Below, one piece after another: positions 26,249-33,924 of a stretch of 64,000 nucleotides of DNA. The DNA comes from Saprospiraceae bacterium. Lineage in GTDB: Bacteria > Bacteroidota > Bacteroidia > Chitinophagales > Saprospiraceae. A model generated the notes under the pieces. The model searched no databases, was not told where the DNA came from, and worked only from the letters and a program-made list of their open reading frames with translations. Position 1 is the stretch's first letter. Each line of letters opens with the position of its first letter. The stretch covers positions 1 to 64,000 of the forward strand of contig JADKAS010000033.1 of assembly GCA_016715245.1 (NCBI GenBank), written 5' to 3'. Position numbers and translations under genes: made by a program.

Positions 26249-26857
26249 TTATAAATGTCCAGGAAAACTCTTGGCTTTAAAATAATTTGTGTCATCAAAT
26301 AAATAATCATATGGGTCTATCAACTCAAATTTGTAAGTAAATTTATTAAAATTAAATTTTAAATAAAAATAGCTGTTTGACATCAGATGGGAATGAGTTT
26401 TATTTAAAACAATTCCATTGTTCTGATCAATCTTTGCTAAATCAATTTGTGATAATAAAAGATTTTGAATTTTCCAATCCAAAAGATAAGTAAACAGGTA
26501 TTGTCCCGATTTTTTTGAATATCCTTTAATCGCATAAAACTTTCTGGTGGAATTTTTCCTTGGAAGCGTGCCTTCTTTAAAAAAATTTTGCGGACCAGAA
26601 GCAATAAAATATTTTTCATATATTTGAATTTGTATATTATCCACCATTTCGACTTTGTTTATTAATGATAAAATATGACTAAACTCCTTATCAGTTAACA
26701 AAGTAATAATAAAATTATCTATAATATTTTTATTATTTATTTCCTTTAAAAAATTGAAGATTATTAATGACTCAGAATTTAAAAGTGTATATTCATAACT
26801 AAATTTAATACCTTTTTTAATATTCTGTAAATGCAAAGATCTAAAACTGTATTCCAT
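26249..26857 (-). CDS. hypothetical protein at the head of the toxin/immunity island
   Basis: 202 residues, no signal peptide, rich in Phe, Tyr, Asn and Lys, strongly AT-biased. It ends YKFELIDPYDYLFDDTNYF. No family recognised. An upstream open tail ending at about 26870 (see 26858-27324) may be the remnant of a preceding toxin or peptide gene, which would make this an immunity gene by position. It could equally be an unrelated cytoplasmic protein. Confidence 0.42.
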   Translation of the reverse strand: MEYSFRSLHLQNIKKGIKFSYEYTLLNSESLIIFNFLKEINNKNIIDNFIITLLTDKEFSHILSLINKVEMVDNIQIQIYEKYFIASGPQNFFKEGTLPRKNSTRKFYAIKGYSKKSGQYLFTYLLDWKIQNLLLSQIDLAKIDQNNGIVLNKTHSHLMSNSYFYLKFNFNKFTYKFELIDPYDYLFDDTNYFKAKSFPGHL

Positions 26858-27324
26858 ATGTGTATTTATTTTTACATTTGAGTTTCAAATTCAAGTTTTT
26901 CAAGACCAGGAAATGTAAACCATGTTTTTTCAACCCAAGCCCCAAGAAAGTCAAAAATATAATCAGAACGTATAAATATATCACTTTATTTTCAAACATC
27001 CAGTCCATACAAAAGTAAGCCTTATTTCCGAAAATGTATTTTTTTTTCAGAAGTTACCTTTTTTAAAATCTAACAATGACTCCTCAACCTATATCTTGCC
27101 TTACATCAACAAGTTCACAAAACTATAATTTGAAAATACCCGATATTTATATTTTATATTCTGAATACTAACAAAATAATCTTTGTTAAAAAAATATTAT
27201 TCCGTAAAATGGTAGATTTTTGTTTTTAAATTACGCATTACCGAACTGCAGCTTTTGCCTGTATGTTATACAACTGTTTTTAAAAATTATTTTTATCACC
27301 AGACTCTATGTCTTTTTCATAAAA
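26858..27324. other. decayed coding remnant plus AT-rich intergenic DNA
   Basis: On the minus strand an open tail of about 37 codons (27000 to 26870) reads IFIRSDYIFDFLGAWVEK and ends LEKLEFETQM. Its FIRSDY block repeats, with synonymous third-base changes, the FIRSDY near the end of small-peptide copy 1. A competing frame contains a hydrophobic stretch. The remaining DNA up to the E1 promoter is AT-rich with no feature I can support. Confidence 0.35.
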
Positions 27325-27356
27325 TTTGATACTTCAGTGTTTTTCATGTATTTTTG
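27325..27356 (+). promoter_or_regulatory. Bacteroidota-type promoter for the E1 gene
   Basis: TTTG (27325-27328), 20-base spacer, TATTTTTG (27349-27356). Transcription would start near 27362, about 50 bases before the ATG at 27411. It rules out the longer open frame that begins inside the -7 box. Confidence 0.55.
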
Positions 27357-27410
27357 CATCGAATCTGTACTGACAGAGTATTCATTTACCGCCTGATTAA
27401 ATCAAAACCT

Positions 27411-29819
27411 ATGTCTCAGTTGATTGAAGAATTAATAGAACAAACTTCCACAAATCCCGGTCACGATGTCTTTATTCAAAATGTTCTTCAGGACTACCGC
27501 ACCTGCCTGATCAGCAGAGAGGCCAGCTTACTCGGAAGAAAAGAAGTTCTTACAGGTAAAGCTAAGTTCGGTATATTGGGTGATGGTAAAGAAGTGCCTC
27601 AGGTAGCCATGGCAAGGGCTTTCAAAAAAGGTGACTGGCGATCCGGATATTACCGCGATCAGACTTTTATGATGGCAAGAGGTTTGTGTACCGTGGAAGA
27701 ATACTTTTACCAGTTGTATGCAGATGCAGATCACGATGTGTTTTCAGGTGGCCGGCAAATGAATAACCACTTTGCCACTCCAATGACAGACAAGGACGGT
27801 AACTGGCTCAGACTCACAGATGAATACAACGTTTCTTCCGACATTTCCTGCACAGGTGGTCAGATGGCAAGATCACTGGGTCTGGCTTTGGCATCCAAAA
27901 AATACAGAAATATTGATGTGCCGGAAAGTGATAAATTTTCCAAAAACGGAAATGAAATCAGTTTTGTGACCATCGGTGACAGTTCGACATCAGAAGGTGT
28001 ATTCTGGGAAACCATCAACGCCGCCGCCGTCATGAAGGTACCTCTCCTCATCGCTGTCTGGGATGATGGATACGGCATCAGTGTGCCTGTGGAAATGCAG
28101 ACAGTCAAAGGTTCTATTTCAAAAGCACTCGCAGGTTTTGAACTCGATAAAAAAGGAAACGGAATACGTATATTCAAAGCAAAAGGATGGGATTACGCCG
28201 GGCTTTGTACCACTTTTGAAGAAGCAGCTGAATGGGTCAGAACTGAACATATACCGGCAGTGTTGCATGTCGAAGAACTCACCCAGCCACAAGGCCACAG
28301 CACAAGTGGTTCCCACGAAAGGTATAAGTCCAAAGACAGACTTGAATGGGAAAAAGAATTCGATTGTATCGGAAAAATGAGGGAATGGATATTGCTGAAT
28401 GAACTGACCTCAGCGGAAGAACTCGACAAAATGGAAACTGAGGCAATAGAACATACCAAAAATGCAAAAAATAACGCCTGGGAAACCTATACTTCTTTTA
28501 TAAAAGAAAAAATTGTCACATTACAGACGATCTATCGGGATCTGGGTTCCGAATTAAAAACAACGGCCATCAACCACCTCGAGGAAGAACTCAATAAAAT
28601 GAATAATCCCACTTTCGGTGAGGTGGTGCAGAATGCAAGAAGACTTTCGATTCAACTCAAAAGATTTTCAAATTTTACGCATGCCGGACTGGATGAATAT
28701 CTTTCCGTGACGCAAAAAATTGCCGACAAACGATACCACACACACTTATACAGCGAAAGCCCGTACAACGCGCTTGAAGTCAAGGTGACACCAGCTACAT
28801 TCGATGCGGATGCACCTTCCTTAAACGGATTTCAGGTCTTAAATCATTACTTTGACAAACTGCTGGAAAACAATCCAAGCGTCATCGCCTTTGGAGAGGA
28901 TGTAGGCCAGATTGGTGATGTCAACCAGGGATTTGCAGGACTGCAACTCAAACACGGAGAAGAGCGGGTTTTTGACACCGGCATCAGAGAATGGACCATT
29001 ATGGGTCAGGCCATTGGTCTGAGTATGCGCGGATTCCGTCCTATTGCTGAAATCCAGTATCTGGACTATCTGGCATATGCTTTTTCAGCTTTGTCGGACG
29101 ATCTTGCCACATTGCGCTACAGATCAAACGGGATACAGAAAGCACCTGTCATCATTCGCACCAGAGGTCACCGTCTGGAAGGAATCTGGCATGCAGGTTC
29201 CCCTATGGGCATGCTGATGAACAGCATGCAGGGGATTTACCTGTGTGTTCCACGGAATATGTTGCAGGCTGTCGGATTTTACAACACCCTGTTAAAGTCT
29301 GACGATCCGGGAATCGTTATTGAATGTCTGAATGGATACAGACTCAAGGAAATGTTACCCAACAACCTCCTTGATTTTACTATTCCTTTAGGTGTTCCCG
29401 AAATTCTTACACAAGGGGAAGACATCACACTTGTTACCTATGGGACCTGTGTAAGGGAAGCCATAAAAGGACTTGAACTGCTGAAAGGTTTTGATGTATC
29501 TGTGGAACTCATTGATGCGCGCACCCTGCTTCCTTTTGACCTTGAAGGTGTGATACTCGGATCGCTCAAAAAGACCAACCGTATTATTTTTATGGATGAA
29601 GACATACCAGGAGGGGCAACAGCGTACATGATGAGAGAAATTCTGGAAAAACAGGATGGGTACAAATACCTCGATTCCAAACCGGTAACACTTACCGCCA
29701 AATCTCACAGAACACCTTTCGGTTCGGATGGCGATTATTTTACCAAACCAGGACCTGAGGATGTATTTGATGCAGTGTATAATATGATGAAAGAAGTAAA
29801 ACCGGCTGTTTTTACATAA
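27411..29819 (+). CDS. fused alpha/beta E1 of a branched-chain 2-oxoacid (or pyruvate) dehydrogenase
   Basis: 802 residues from ATG 27411. Residues 1-430 are the E1-alpha module: YRDQTFMMARG and the thiamine-diphosphate motif IGDSSTSEGVFWETINAA (G-D-x-x-x-x-E-G ending in N). Residues 470-802 are the E1-beta module: FGEDVGQIGDVNQGFAGL, FDTGIREWTIMGQAIG, IQYLDYLAYA and RTRGHR. The complex decarboxylates a 2-oxoacid and hands the acyl group to lipoyl-E2. Alpha-beta fusion is common in Bacteroidota. Whether the substrate is branched-chain 2-oxoacid or pyruvate is open; E2/E3 are not adjacent. It is a lone gene with its own promoter. Confidence 0.9.
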   Translation: MSQLIEELIEQTSTNPGHDVFIQNVLQDYRTCLISREASLLGRKEVLTGKAKFGILGDGKEVPQVAMARAFKKGDWRSGYYRDQTFMMARGLCTVEEYFYQLYADADHDVFSGGRQMNNHFATPMTDKDGNWLRLTDEYNVSSDISCTGGQMARSLGLALASKKYRNIDVPESDKFSKNGNEISFVTIGDSSTSEGVFWETINAAAVMKVPLLIAVWDDGYGISVPVEMQTVKGSISKALAGFELDKKGNGIRIFKAKGWDYAGLCTTFEEAAEWVRTEHIPAVLHVEELTQPQGHSTSGSHERYKSKDRLEWEKEFDCIGKMREWILLNELTSAEELDKMETEAIEHTKNAKNNAWETYTSFIKEKIVTLQTIYRDLGSELKTTAINHLEEELNKMNNPTFGEVVQNARRLSIQLKRFSNFTHAGLDEYLSVTQKIADKRYHTHLYSESPYNALEVKVTPATFDADAPSLNGFQVLNHYFDKLLENNPSVIAFGEDVGQIGDVNQGFAGLQLKHGEERVFDTGIREWTIMGQAIGLSMRGFRPIAEIQYLDYLAYAFSALSDDLATLRYRSNGIQKAPVIIRTRGHRLEGIWHAGSPMGMLMNSMQGIYLCVPRNMLQAVGFYNTLLKSDDPGIVIECLNGYRLKEMLPNNLLDFTIPLGVPEILTQGEDITLVTYGTCVREAIKGLELLKGFDVSVELIDARTLLPFDLEGVILGSLKKTNRIIFMDEDIPGGATAYMMREILEKQDGYKYLDSKPVTLTAKSHRTPFGSDGDYFTKPGPEDVFDAVYNMMKEVKPAVFT

Positions 29820-29936
29820 GAAGCCTTTGTTTATATACAGGATTGCTCTGATAAACGGAAAAATACTGTCCTTTATCTATTAAATATATCCTGATTGAAG
29901 AAAGTAAAGTATCTTAGCAGCCATATTCCTGTCACT

Positions 29937-31193
29937 ATGATTGTCTGGCTTAAAGTTTTTTCAGAAAGTTTCCTGCAGGCCATTACTGCATTAATGTCCA
30001 ATAAATTGCGGACGTTTTTATCATTACTGGGCATCATGATAGGTATCTTCTGTATTATTGCTGTTAAATCCTCAGTGGATTCTTTGGAAAACAGCATTAT
30101 TTCAGGCTTCAGTGAACTGGGCAGTGACGTAATCTATCTGGATAAAAGACCATGGAATGAAGACCCATCACAAAACTACTGGAAATATGTAAAACGGCCG
30201 GACCCTTCTTTTTCTGATTATGAAGCGATTACCAAAAAATCAAAACTAAAAGAGAACGCTTCTTATTGTATTTTTACAGGTGGCAAAACTATAAAGTTCC
30301 AAAATAATGGCGTTTCAAATGCGATTACCATGGGATCAACTTTTGAATACGTTGATATTCAGGGAATTAACATTCAGGAAGGAAGATATTTTACCCCTCT
30401 GGAATATCATTCGGGTGCTCCAAAAATCATTTTAGGAAATAAATTGTATGAAAAACTTTTCGGAAGTATCAATGGCATCAATAAAAATGTGAGGTTATTC
30501 GGGCAAAATTTTCAGGTAATTGGTCGTTTGGAACCTGAAGGAGAAGGGGCTTTTAATTTTTTGAATTTTGATGAAATCATGTGGATCAGTTATCCATGCT
30601 TAAAAAGATTTGTCAATACTTCCGATAACAACCCAATGATAGGCAGACTTTTAAATATAAAGGCCAAAAAAAATACAGATCTTGAAGAATTAAAAGCAGA
30701 ACTGGCGTCTGTCATCCGGGCCAACAGAGGTATTAAACCCCTTCAGGAGGATGATTTTGCCCTCAATGAATTATCTCTTTTAACCCAGGTTTTGCAAAGT
30801 GTTTTCGGGGCTATAAATATAGCAGGTTTGATTATAGGTATTTTTGCATTGATCGTGGGTATGTTTAGCGTTGCTAACATCATGTTTGTCTCTGTAAAAG
30901 AACGAACCAATATTATAGGCATTAAAAAAGCACTGGGTGCCAAAAGAAATATCATATTGTCTGAATTCCTTTTTGAATCTATTGTTTTATGTATTTTAGG
31001 AGGGATTATCGGACTTATATTAGTATTTATTGCACTGAAAGTGCTAACACATTTTTCTCCCTTTGAAATGACATTAAGTTTATCCAACGTCTTACAAGGC
31101 ATAATCTGGTCAATAGGTGTAGGAATTATTTCAGGATTTATACCTGCATATCAGGCTTCAAAAATGGATCCTGTTGAAGCCATCAGAGCATAA
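29937..31193 (+). CDS. MacB/FtsX-type ABC transporter permease
   Basis: 418 residues from ATG 29937; a TTG-started extension to 29895 adds residues without sense. One transmembrane helix at the N-terminus (LRTFLSLLGIMIGIF), a large periplasmic MacB-PCD-like domain (about 50-270), then three transmembrane helices (AGLIIGIFALIVGMFSVANI, ILGGIIGLILVFIA, GIIWSIGVGIISGFIP) with the FtsX signature KERTNIIGIKKALGAKR between. The end PAYQASKMDPVEAIRA is the standard MacB terminus. Transports or mechanotransmits with an ATPase that is not encoded nearby. Its 3' end overlaps the convergent kdsA by 11 bases. Confidence 0.9.
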   Translation: MIVWLKVFSESFLQAITALMSNKLRTFLSLLGIMIGIFCIIAVKSSVDSLENSIISGFSELGSDVIYLDKRPWNEDPSQNYWKYVKRPDPSFSDYEAITKKSKLKENASYCIFTGGKTIKFQNNGVSNAITMGSTFEYVDIQGINIQEGRYFTPLEYHSGAPKIILGNKLYEKLFGSINGINKNVRLFGQNFQVIGRLEPEGEGAFNFLNFDEIMWISYPCLKRFVNTSDNNPMIGRLLNIKAKKNTDLEELKAELASVIRANRGIKPLQEDDFALNELSLLTQVLQSVFGAINIAGLIIGIFALIVGMFSVANIMFVSVKERTNIIGIKKALGAKRNIILSEFLFESIVLCILGGIIGLILVFIALKVLTHFSPFEMTLSLSNVLQGIIWSIGVGIISGFIPAYQASKMDPVEAIRA

Positions 31194-31992
31194 CAGCTTT
31201 TCTGATTTTCACGAGTTTAAAGAGTAAATCATCAAGTTTATCCAAAGCAAGCATATTGGCACCGTCAGAAAGTGCTTCATGGGGTGAAGGATGGGTTTCA
31301 ATAAACAATCCATCTACACCGGTAGCAATTGCCGCTTTTGCAATGGTTTCAATAAATTTAGGTTTCCCACCTGTAATACCACTTGACTGATTAGGTTGCT
31401 GAAGTGAATGGGTACAATCCATGACTACCGGCACATTAAAAGACTGCATCACCGGAATGTTTCGGTAATCCACTATCAAATCCTGATATCCAAAGGTATT
31501 TCCCCTGTCCGTCAATAATATTTTTTCATTTCCGGACTCCCTCATTTTAGTCACGGCATGAATCATAGCCTCCCCGTTCAGAAATTGCCCTTTTTTTATG
31601 TTAACCCACTTTCCGGTGGCTGCCGCAGCCTGAATCAAACTGGTTTGCCTGCAGAGAAATGCCGGAATCTGAAGCATATCTACATATTCAGCAGCCATTT
31701 CCGCTTCATGGTCAAGATGGATATCTGTAACGGTGGGAACCTGAAATGTTTTACCAATTTTTTTAATGATGCTCAATGCCTTTTTATCTCCAATACCGGT
31801 AAAAGAGTGAATACTTGATCGGTTGGCTTTTCGGTAGGATGCTTTGTAAATATAAGGTATGCTGTATTTATCACACAGAGATTTAACCTGTTCTGCAATA
31901 ACCATGCTTGTATATTCGGATTCAATGGCGCAAGGTCCTGCCATCAGAAAAAACATATCGGATCTGAAAAATTGCGGGGTAAGCTCTGTCAT
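31183..31992 (-). CDS. kdsA: 3-deoxy-8-phosphooctulonate synthase
   Basis: 269 residues, metal-independent or dependent KDO-8-P synthase condensing PEP with arabinose 5-phosphate for Kdo. Landmarks: MAGPCAIESE, SYRKANRSS, VPTVTDIHLD, LQIPAFLCRQT, KKGQFLNG, LTDRGNTFGY, VVMDCTHSLQQPN and FIETHPSPHEALSDG. Length matches the family. The partner phosphatase KdsC is at 14331-14831. Cytoplasmic. Monocistronic as far as can be seen. Confidence 0.95.
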   Translation of the reverse strand: MTELTPQFFRSDMFFLMAGPCAIESEYTSMVIAEQVKSLCDKYSIPYIYKASYRKANRSSIHSFTGIGDKKALSIIKKIGKTFQVPTVTDIHLDHEAEMAAEYVDMLQIPAFLCRQTSLIQAAAATGKWVNIKKGQFLNGEAMIHAVTKMRESGNEKILLTDRGNTFGYQDLIVDYRNIPVMQSFNVPVVMDCTHSLQQPNQSSGITGGKPKFIETIAKAAIATGVDGLFIETHPSPHEALSDGANMLALDKLDDLLFKLVKIRKAVML

Positions 31993-32065
31993 GTAAAATA
32001 CATTTAAAATAAAATAAAACGTAAAGGTATAACAAGTTTGATTTTCTTTACAAAAATCTATAAAA

Positions 32066-32095
32066 AAAGAGCCGGTAATAAATTACCAGCTCTTT
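32066..32095 (-). terminator. rho-independent terminator of the rpsF-rpsR-rplI operon
   Basis: Stem with arms GAGC/GCTC and GGTAAT/ATTACC (32069-32092, one internal mismatch, 2-base loop) and an A-run at 32062-32068, which is a U-run on the minus strand. It lies about 30 bases after rplI. Confidence 0.78.
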
Positions 32096-32122
32096 ACATA
32101 TATAATTTAACGTAAGGTGATA

Positions 32123-32569
32123 TTAATCCTGAACCAGTTCAAAATCAATTTTTCCCTGAACTTCTTTATGGAAATTGATGATGGCAGTATAGGTACCCAT
32201 TTCCTTAATTTCTTCCGGTAATACAACTTTTTTCCTTTCCACATCCAAATCCAACTGGTCTTTTAATGCCGCTGCAATCTGAACGTTTGTAACGCTTCCG
32301 AATATTTTGCCTGAAGTCCCGGCTTTTACGGCAATCTTTAAAGTATGCCCTTCAAGTCTGCCAACCAATTCTTTGTACTCACCTAATCTGGCTACTTCTT
32401 TGGCTTCTTCTTCTGCAATAATAACATCCAGTTTTTTACGATTGACAGCATTTGCATTAATGGCCAATCCTTGTGGAATCAAATAATTCCTTCCGTATCC
32501 TGGTTTTACTTTAACGACGTCATGTCTGTATCCCAGTTTTTCTATATCTTTTAAAAGTATGAGTTCCAT
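32123..32569 (-). CDS. rplI: 50S ribosomal protein L9
   Basis: 148 residues. N-terminal domain MELILLKDIEKLGYRHDVVKVKPGYGRNYLIPQG is the L9 signature and binds 23S rRNA; a central helix links to the C-terminal domain (KAGTSGKIFGSVTN). Complete. Last gene of the S6-S18-L9 operon. Confidence 0.97.
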   Translation of the reverse strand: MELILLKDIEKLGYRHDVVKVKPGYGRNYLIPQGLAINANAVNRKKLDVIIAEEEAKEVARLGEYKELVGRLEGHTLKIAVKAGTSGKIFGSVTNVQIAAALKDQLDLDVERKKVVLPEEIKEMGTYTAIINFHKEVQGKIDFELVQD

Positions 32570-32585
32570 GATATTCTACTTTTTC

Positions 32586-32852
32586 TTATTTTAACAAATC
32601 GGTTACATACGGTAAAATAGCCAGATGTCTTGCTCTCTTTACAGCAACAGCAACTAATTTCTGATACTTTAATGAATTACCTGTAATTCTTCTTGGTAAC
32701 AATTTTCCCTGTTCGTTGATAAACTGGAGTAAAAAATCAGAATCTTTATAATCTATATACCTTATTCCGAATTTTTTAAATCTGCAATATTTTTTTCGTG
32801 AATTCCCAATGGTAGGATTACTTAAAAATTTTATATCGTCTCTTGATGCCAT
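32586..32852 (-). CDS. rpsR: 30S ribosomal protein S18
   Basis: 88 residues. KKYCRFKKFGIRYIDYKD and FINEQGKLLPRRITGNSLKYQKL with VKRARHLAILPY are standard S18 motifs. Complete, between rpsF and rplI with short gaps (28 and 16 bases). Confidence 0.97.
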   Translation of the reverse strand: MASRDDIKFLSNPTIGNSRKKYCRFKKFGIRYIDYKDSDFLLQFINEQGKLLPRRITGNSLKYQKLVAVAVKRARHLAILPYVTDLLK

Positions 32853-32880
32853 TTCTTCTTCTATTAAATTTTAAAAAAAA

Positions 32881-33402
32881 TTATTCTTCCTCATTGATAA
32901 CCGGAGCCATAACAGGTGCTTCAACCGGTACCGGCACTTCTACTGGTACGGGTACAGGAGCTTCAACAGGTACGGGTGCCGGAGCCGGTGTTTTAGCTAC
33001 AACCGCTTCCGGTTTTTCAGCTACCACGGTTTCACCATCAGTTTTCCTTTTTTCCTTTTTCTTGTAGGAAGTAATTTTACCGGTTCTTCTGTCCTCATTA
33101 TACTTAATTCCGTATTTATCCAGCTTAACTGTCAGAAAACGGATAATTCTCTCATCCCTTCTGAGTGCAAGTTCAAGTTTGGAAATAATTGTTCCGCTTG
33201 GACTACTGAATTCAATACAATAGAAAATACCGGATGTTCTTTTGTTGATGGAATACGCCAATTGACGCAAACCCATTTCATTAACGTGGACAATAGTACA
33301 ACCATTGTCAACCAATAACGTTTCGTAAACTTTTGCTGTCGATTTTATTTCATCACCTGACAGAACGGGATCGATGATGAAATTAACTTCATAATGATTC
33401 AT
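32881..33402 (-). CDS. rpsF: 30S ribosomal protein S6 with long Pro/Val/Ala tail
   Basis: 173 residues against about 100-130 for most S6. Residues 1-105 are the S6 fold (MNHYEVNFIIDPVLSG, GLRQLAYSINKRTSGIFYCIEF, RRDERIIRFLTVKLDKYG). A Lys-rich link follows (KKKEKRKTDGE), then a tail of PAPAPVPVEAPVPVPVEVP type ending in acidic NEEE. C-terminal S6 extensions occur in Bacteroidota, but this repeat-built tail is long. First gene of the operon. S6 binds S18 in the 30S platform. Confidence 0.95.
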   Translation of the reverse strand: MNHYEVNFIIDPVLSGDEIKSTAKVYETLLVDNGCTIVHVNEMGLRQLAYSINKRTSGIFYCIEFSSPSGTIISKLELALRRDERIIRFLTVKLDKYGIKYNEDRRTGKITSYKKKEKRKTDGETVVAEKPEAVVAKTPAPAPVPVEAPVPVPVEVPVPVEAPVMAPVINEEE

Positions 33403-33472
33403 ACGTGAAGTAAATTATTTATTGTGATAAATTATTAAATATACAATCAAATCTGAATGAAAACAACTCCTG

Positions 33473-33835
33473 TTAGGATTGATTTGGAGAATATCTTCTT
33501 TCTTTAATTTTAGCCTTTTTACCTGTCAATGCACGCAGGTAATACAATTTGGCTCTTCTGACTTTACCTTTCTTCAAAACTTCGATTTCAGCAATAGCCG
33601 GTGAAGAAAATGGAATAATCCTTTCTACCCCTACTCCGTTCGAAATTTTTCTGACGGTAAAAGTTTTGGTGGCACCCGTCCCTTTGATTTGAATGACATC
33701 GCCTCTGAAAATCTGAATACGCTCTTTCGTGCCTTCAATGATTTTATAACTAACTGCAATGTTATCGCCGGGTCTAAAAGAAGGTAATTCTTTTTTGGGT
33801 GTCAATTGTTCGTGAACATAATTGATAAGATCCAT
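33473..33835 (-). CDS. rplS: 50S ribosomal protein L19
   Basis: 120 residues. LPSFRPGDNIAVSYKI, RIQIFRGDVIQIKG, ISNGVGVERIIPFSSPAI and RRAKLYYLRALTGKKAKIKER are L19 hallmarks. A TATCTTTG -7 box (33868-33875, minus) sits 33 bases upstream, without a clear TTG. A 70-base gap separates its stop from the rpsF start. Confidence 0.97.
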   Translation of the reverse strand: MDLINYVHEQLTPKKELPSFRPGDNIAVSYKIIEGTKERIQIFRGDVIQIKGTGATKTFTVRKISNGVGVERIIPFSSPAIAEIEVLKKGKVRRAKLYYLRALTGKKAKIKERRYSPNQS

Positions 33836-33924
33836 ACGAATTTATATTTATTTTTTGAATTGGAGTGCAAAGATAAAATAAATATATGGAATCTGGTATA
33901 TGATTTATCATTTTTTTTCTAAAA

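Noticed and set aside
27354..27410. Upstream extension of the E1 gene
   Set aside because: Its ATG lies inside the -7 promoter box at 27349-27356, so it cannot be on the mRNA.
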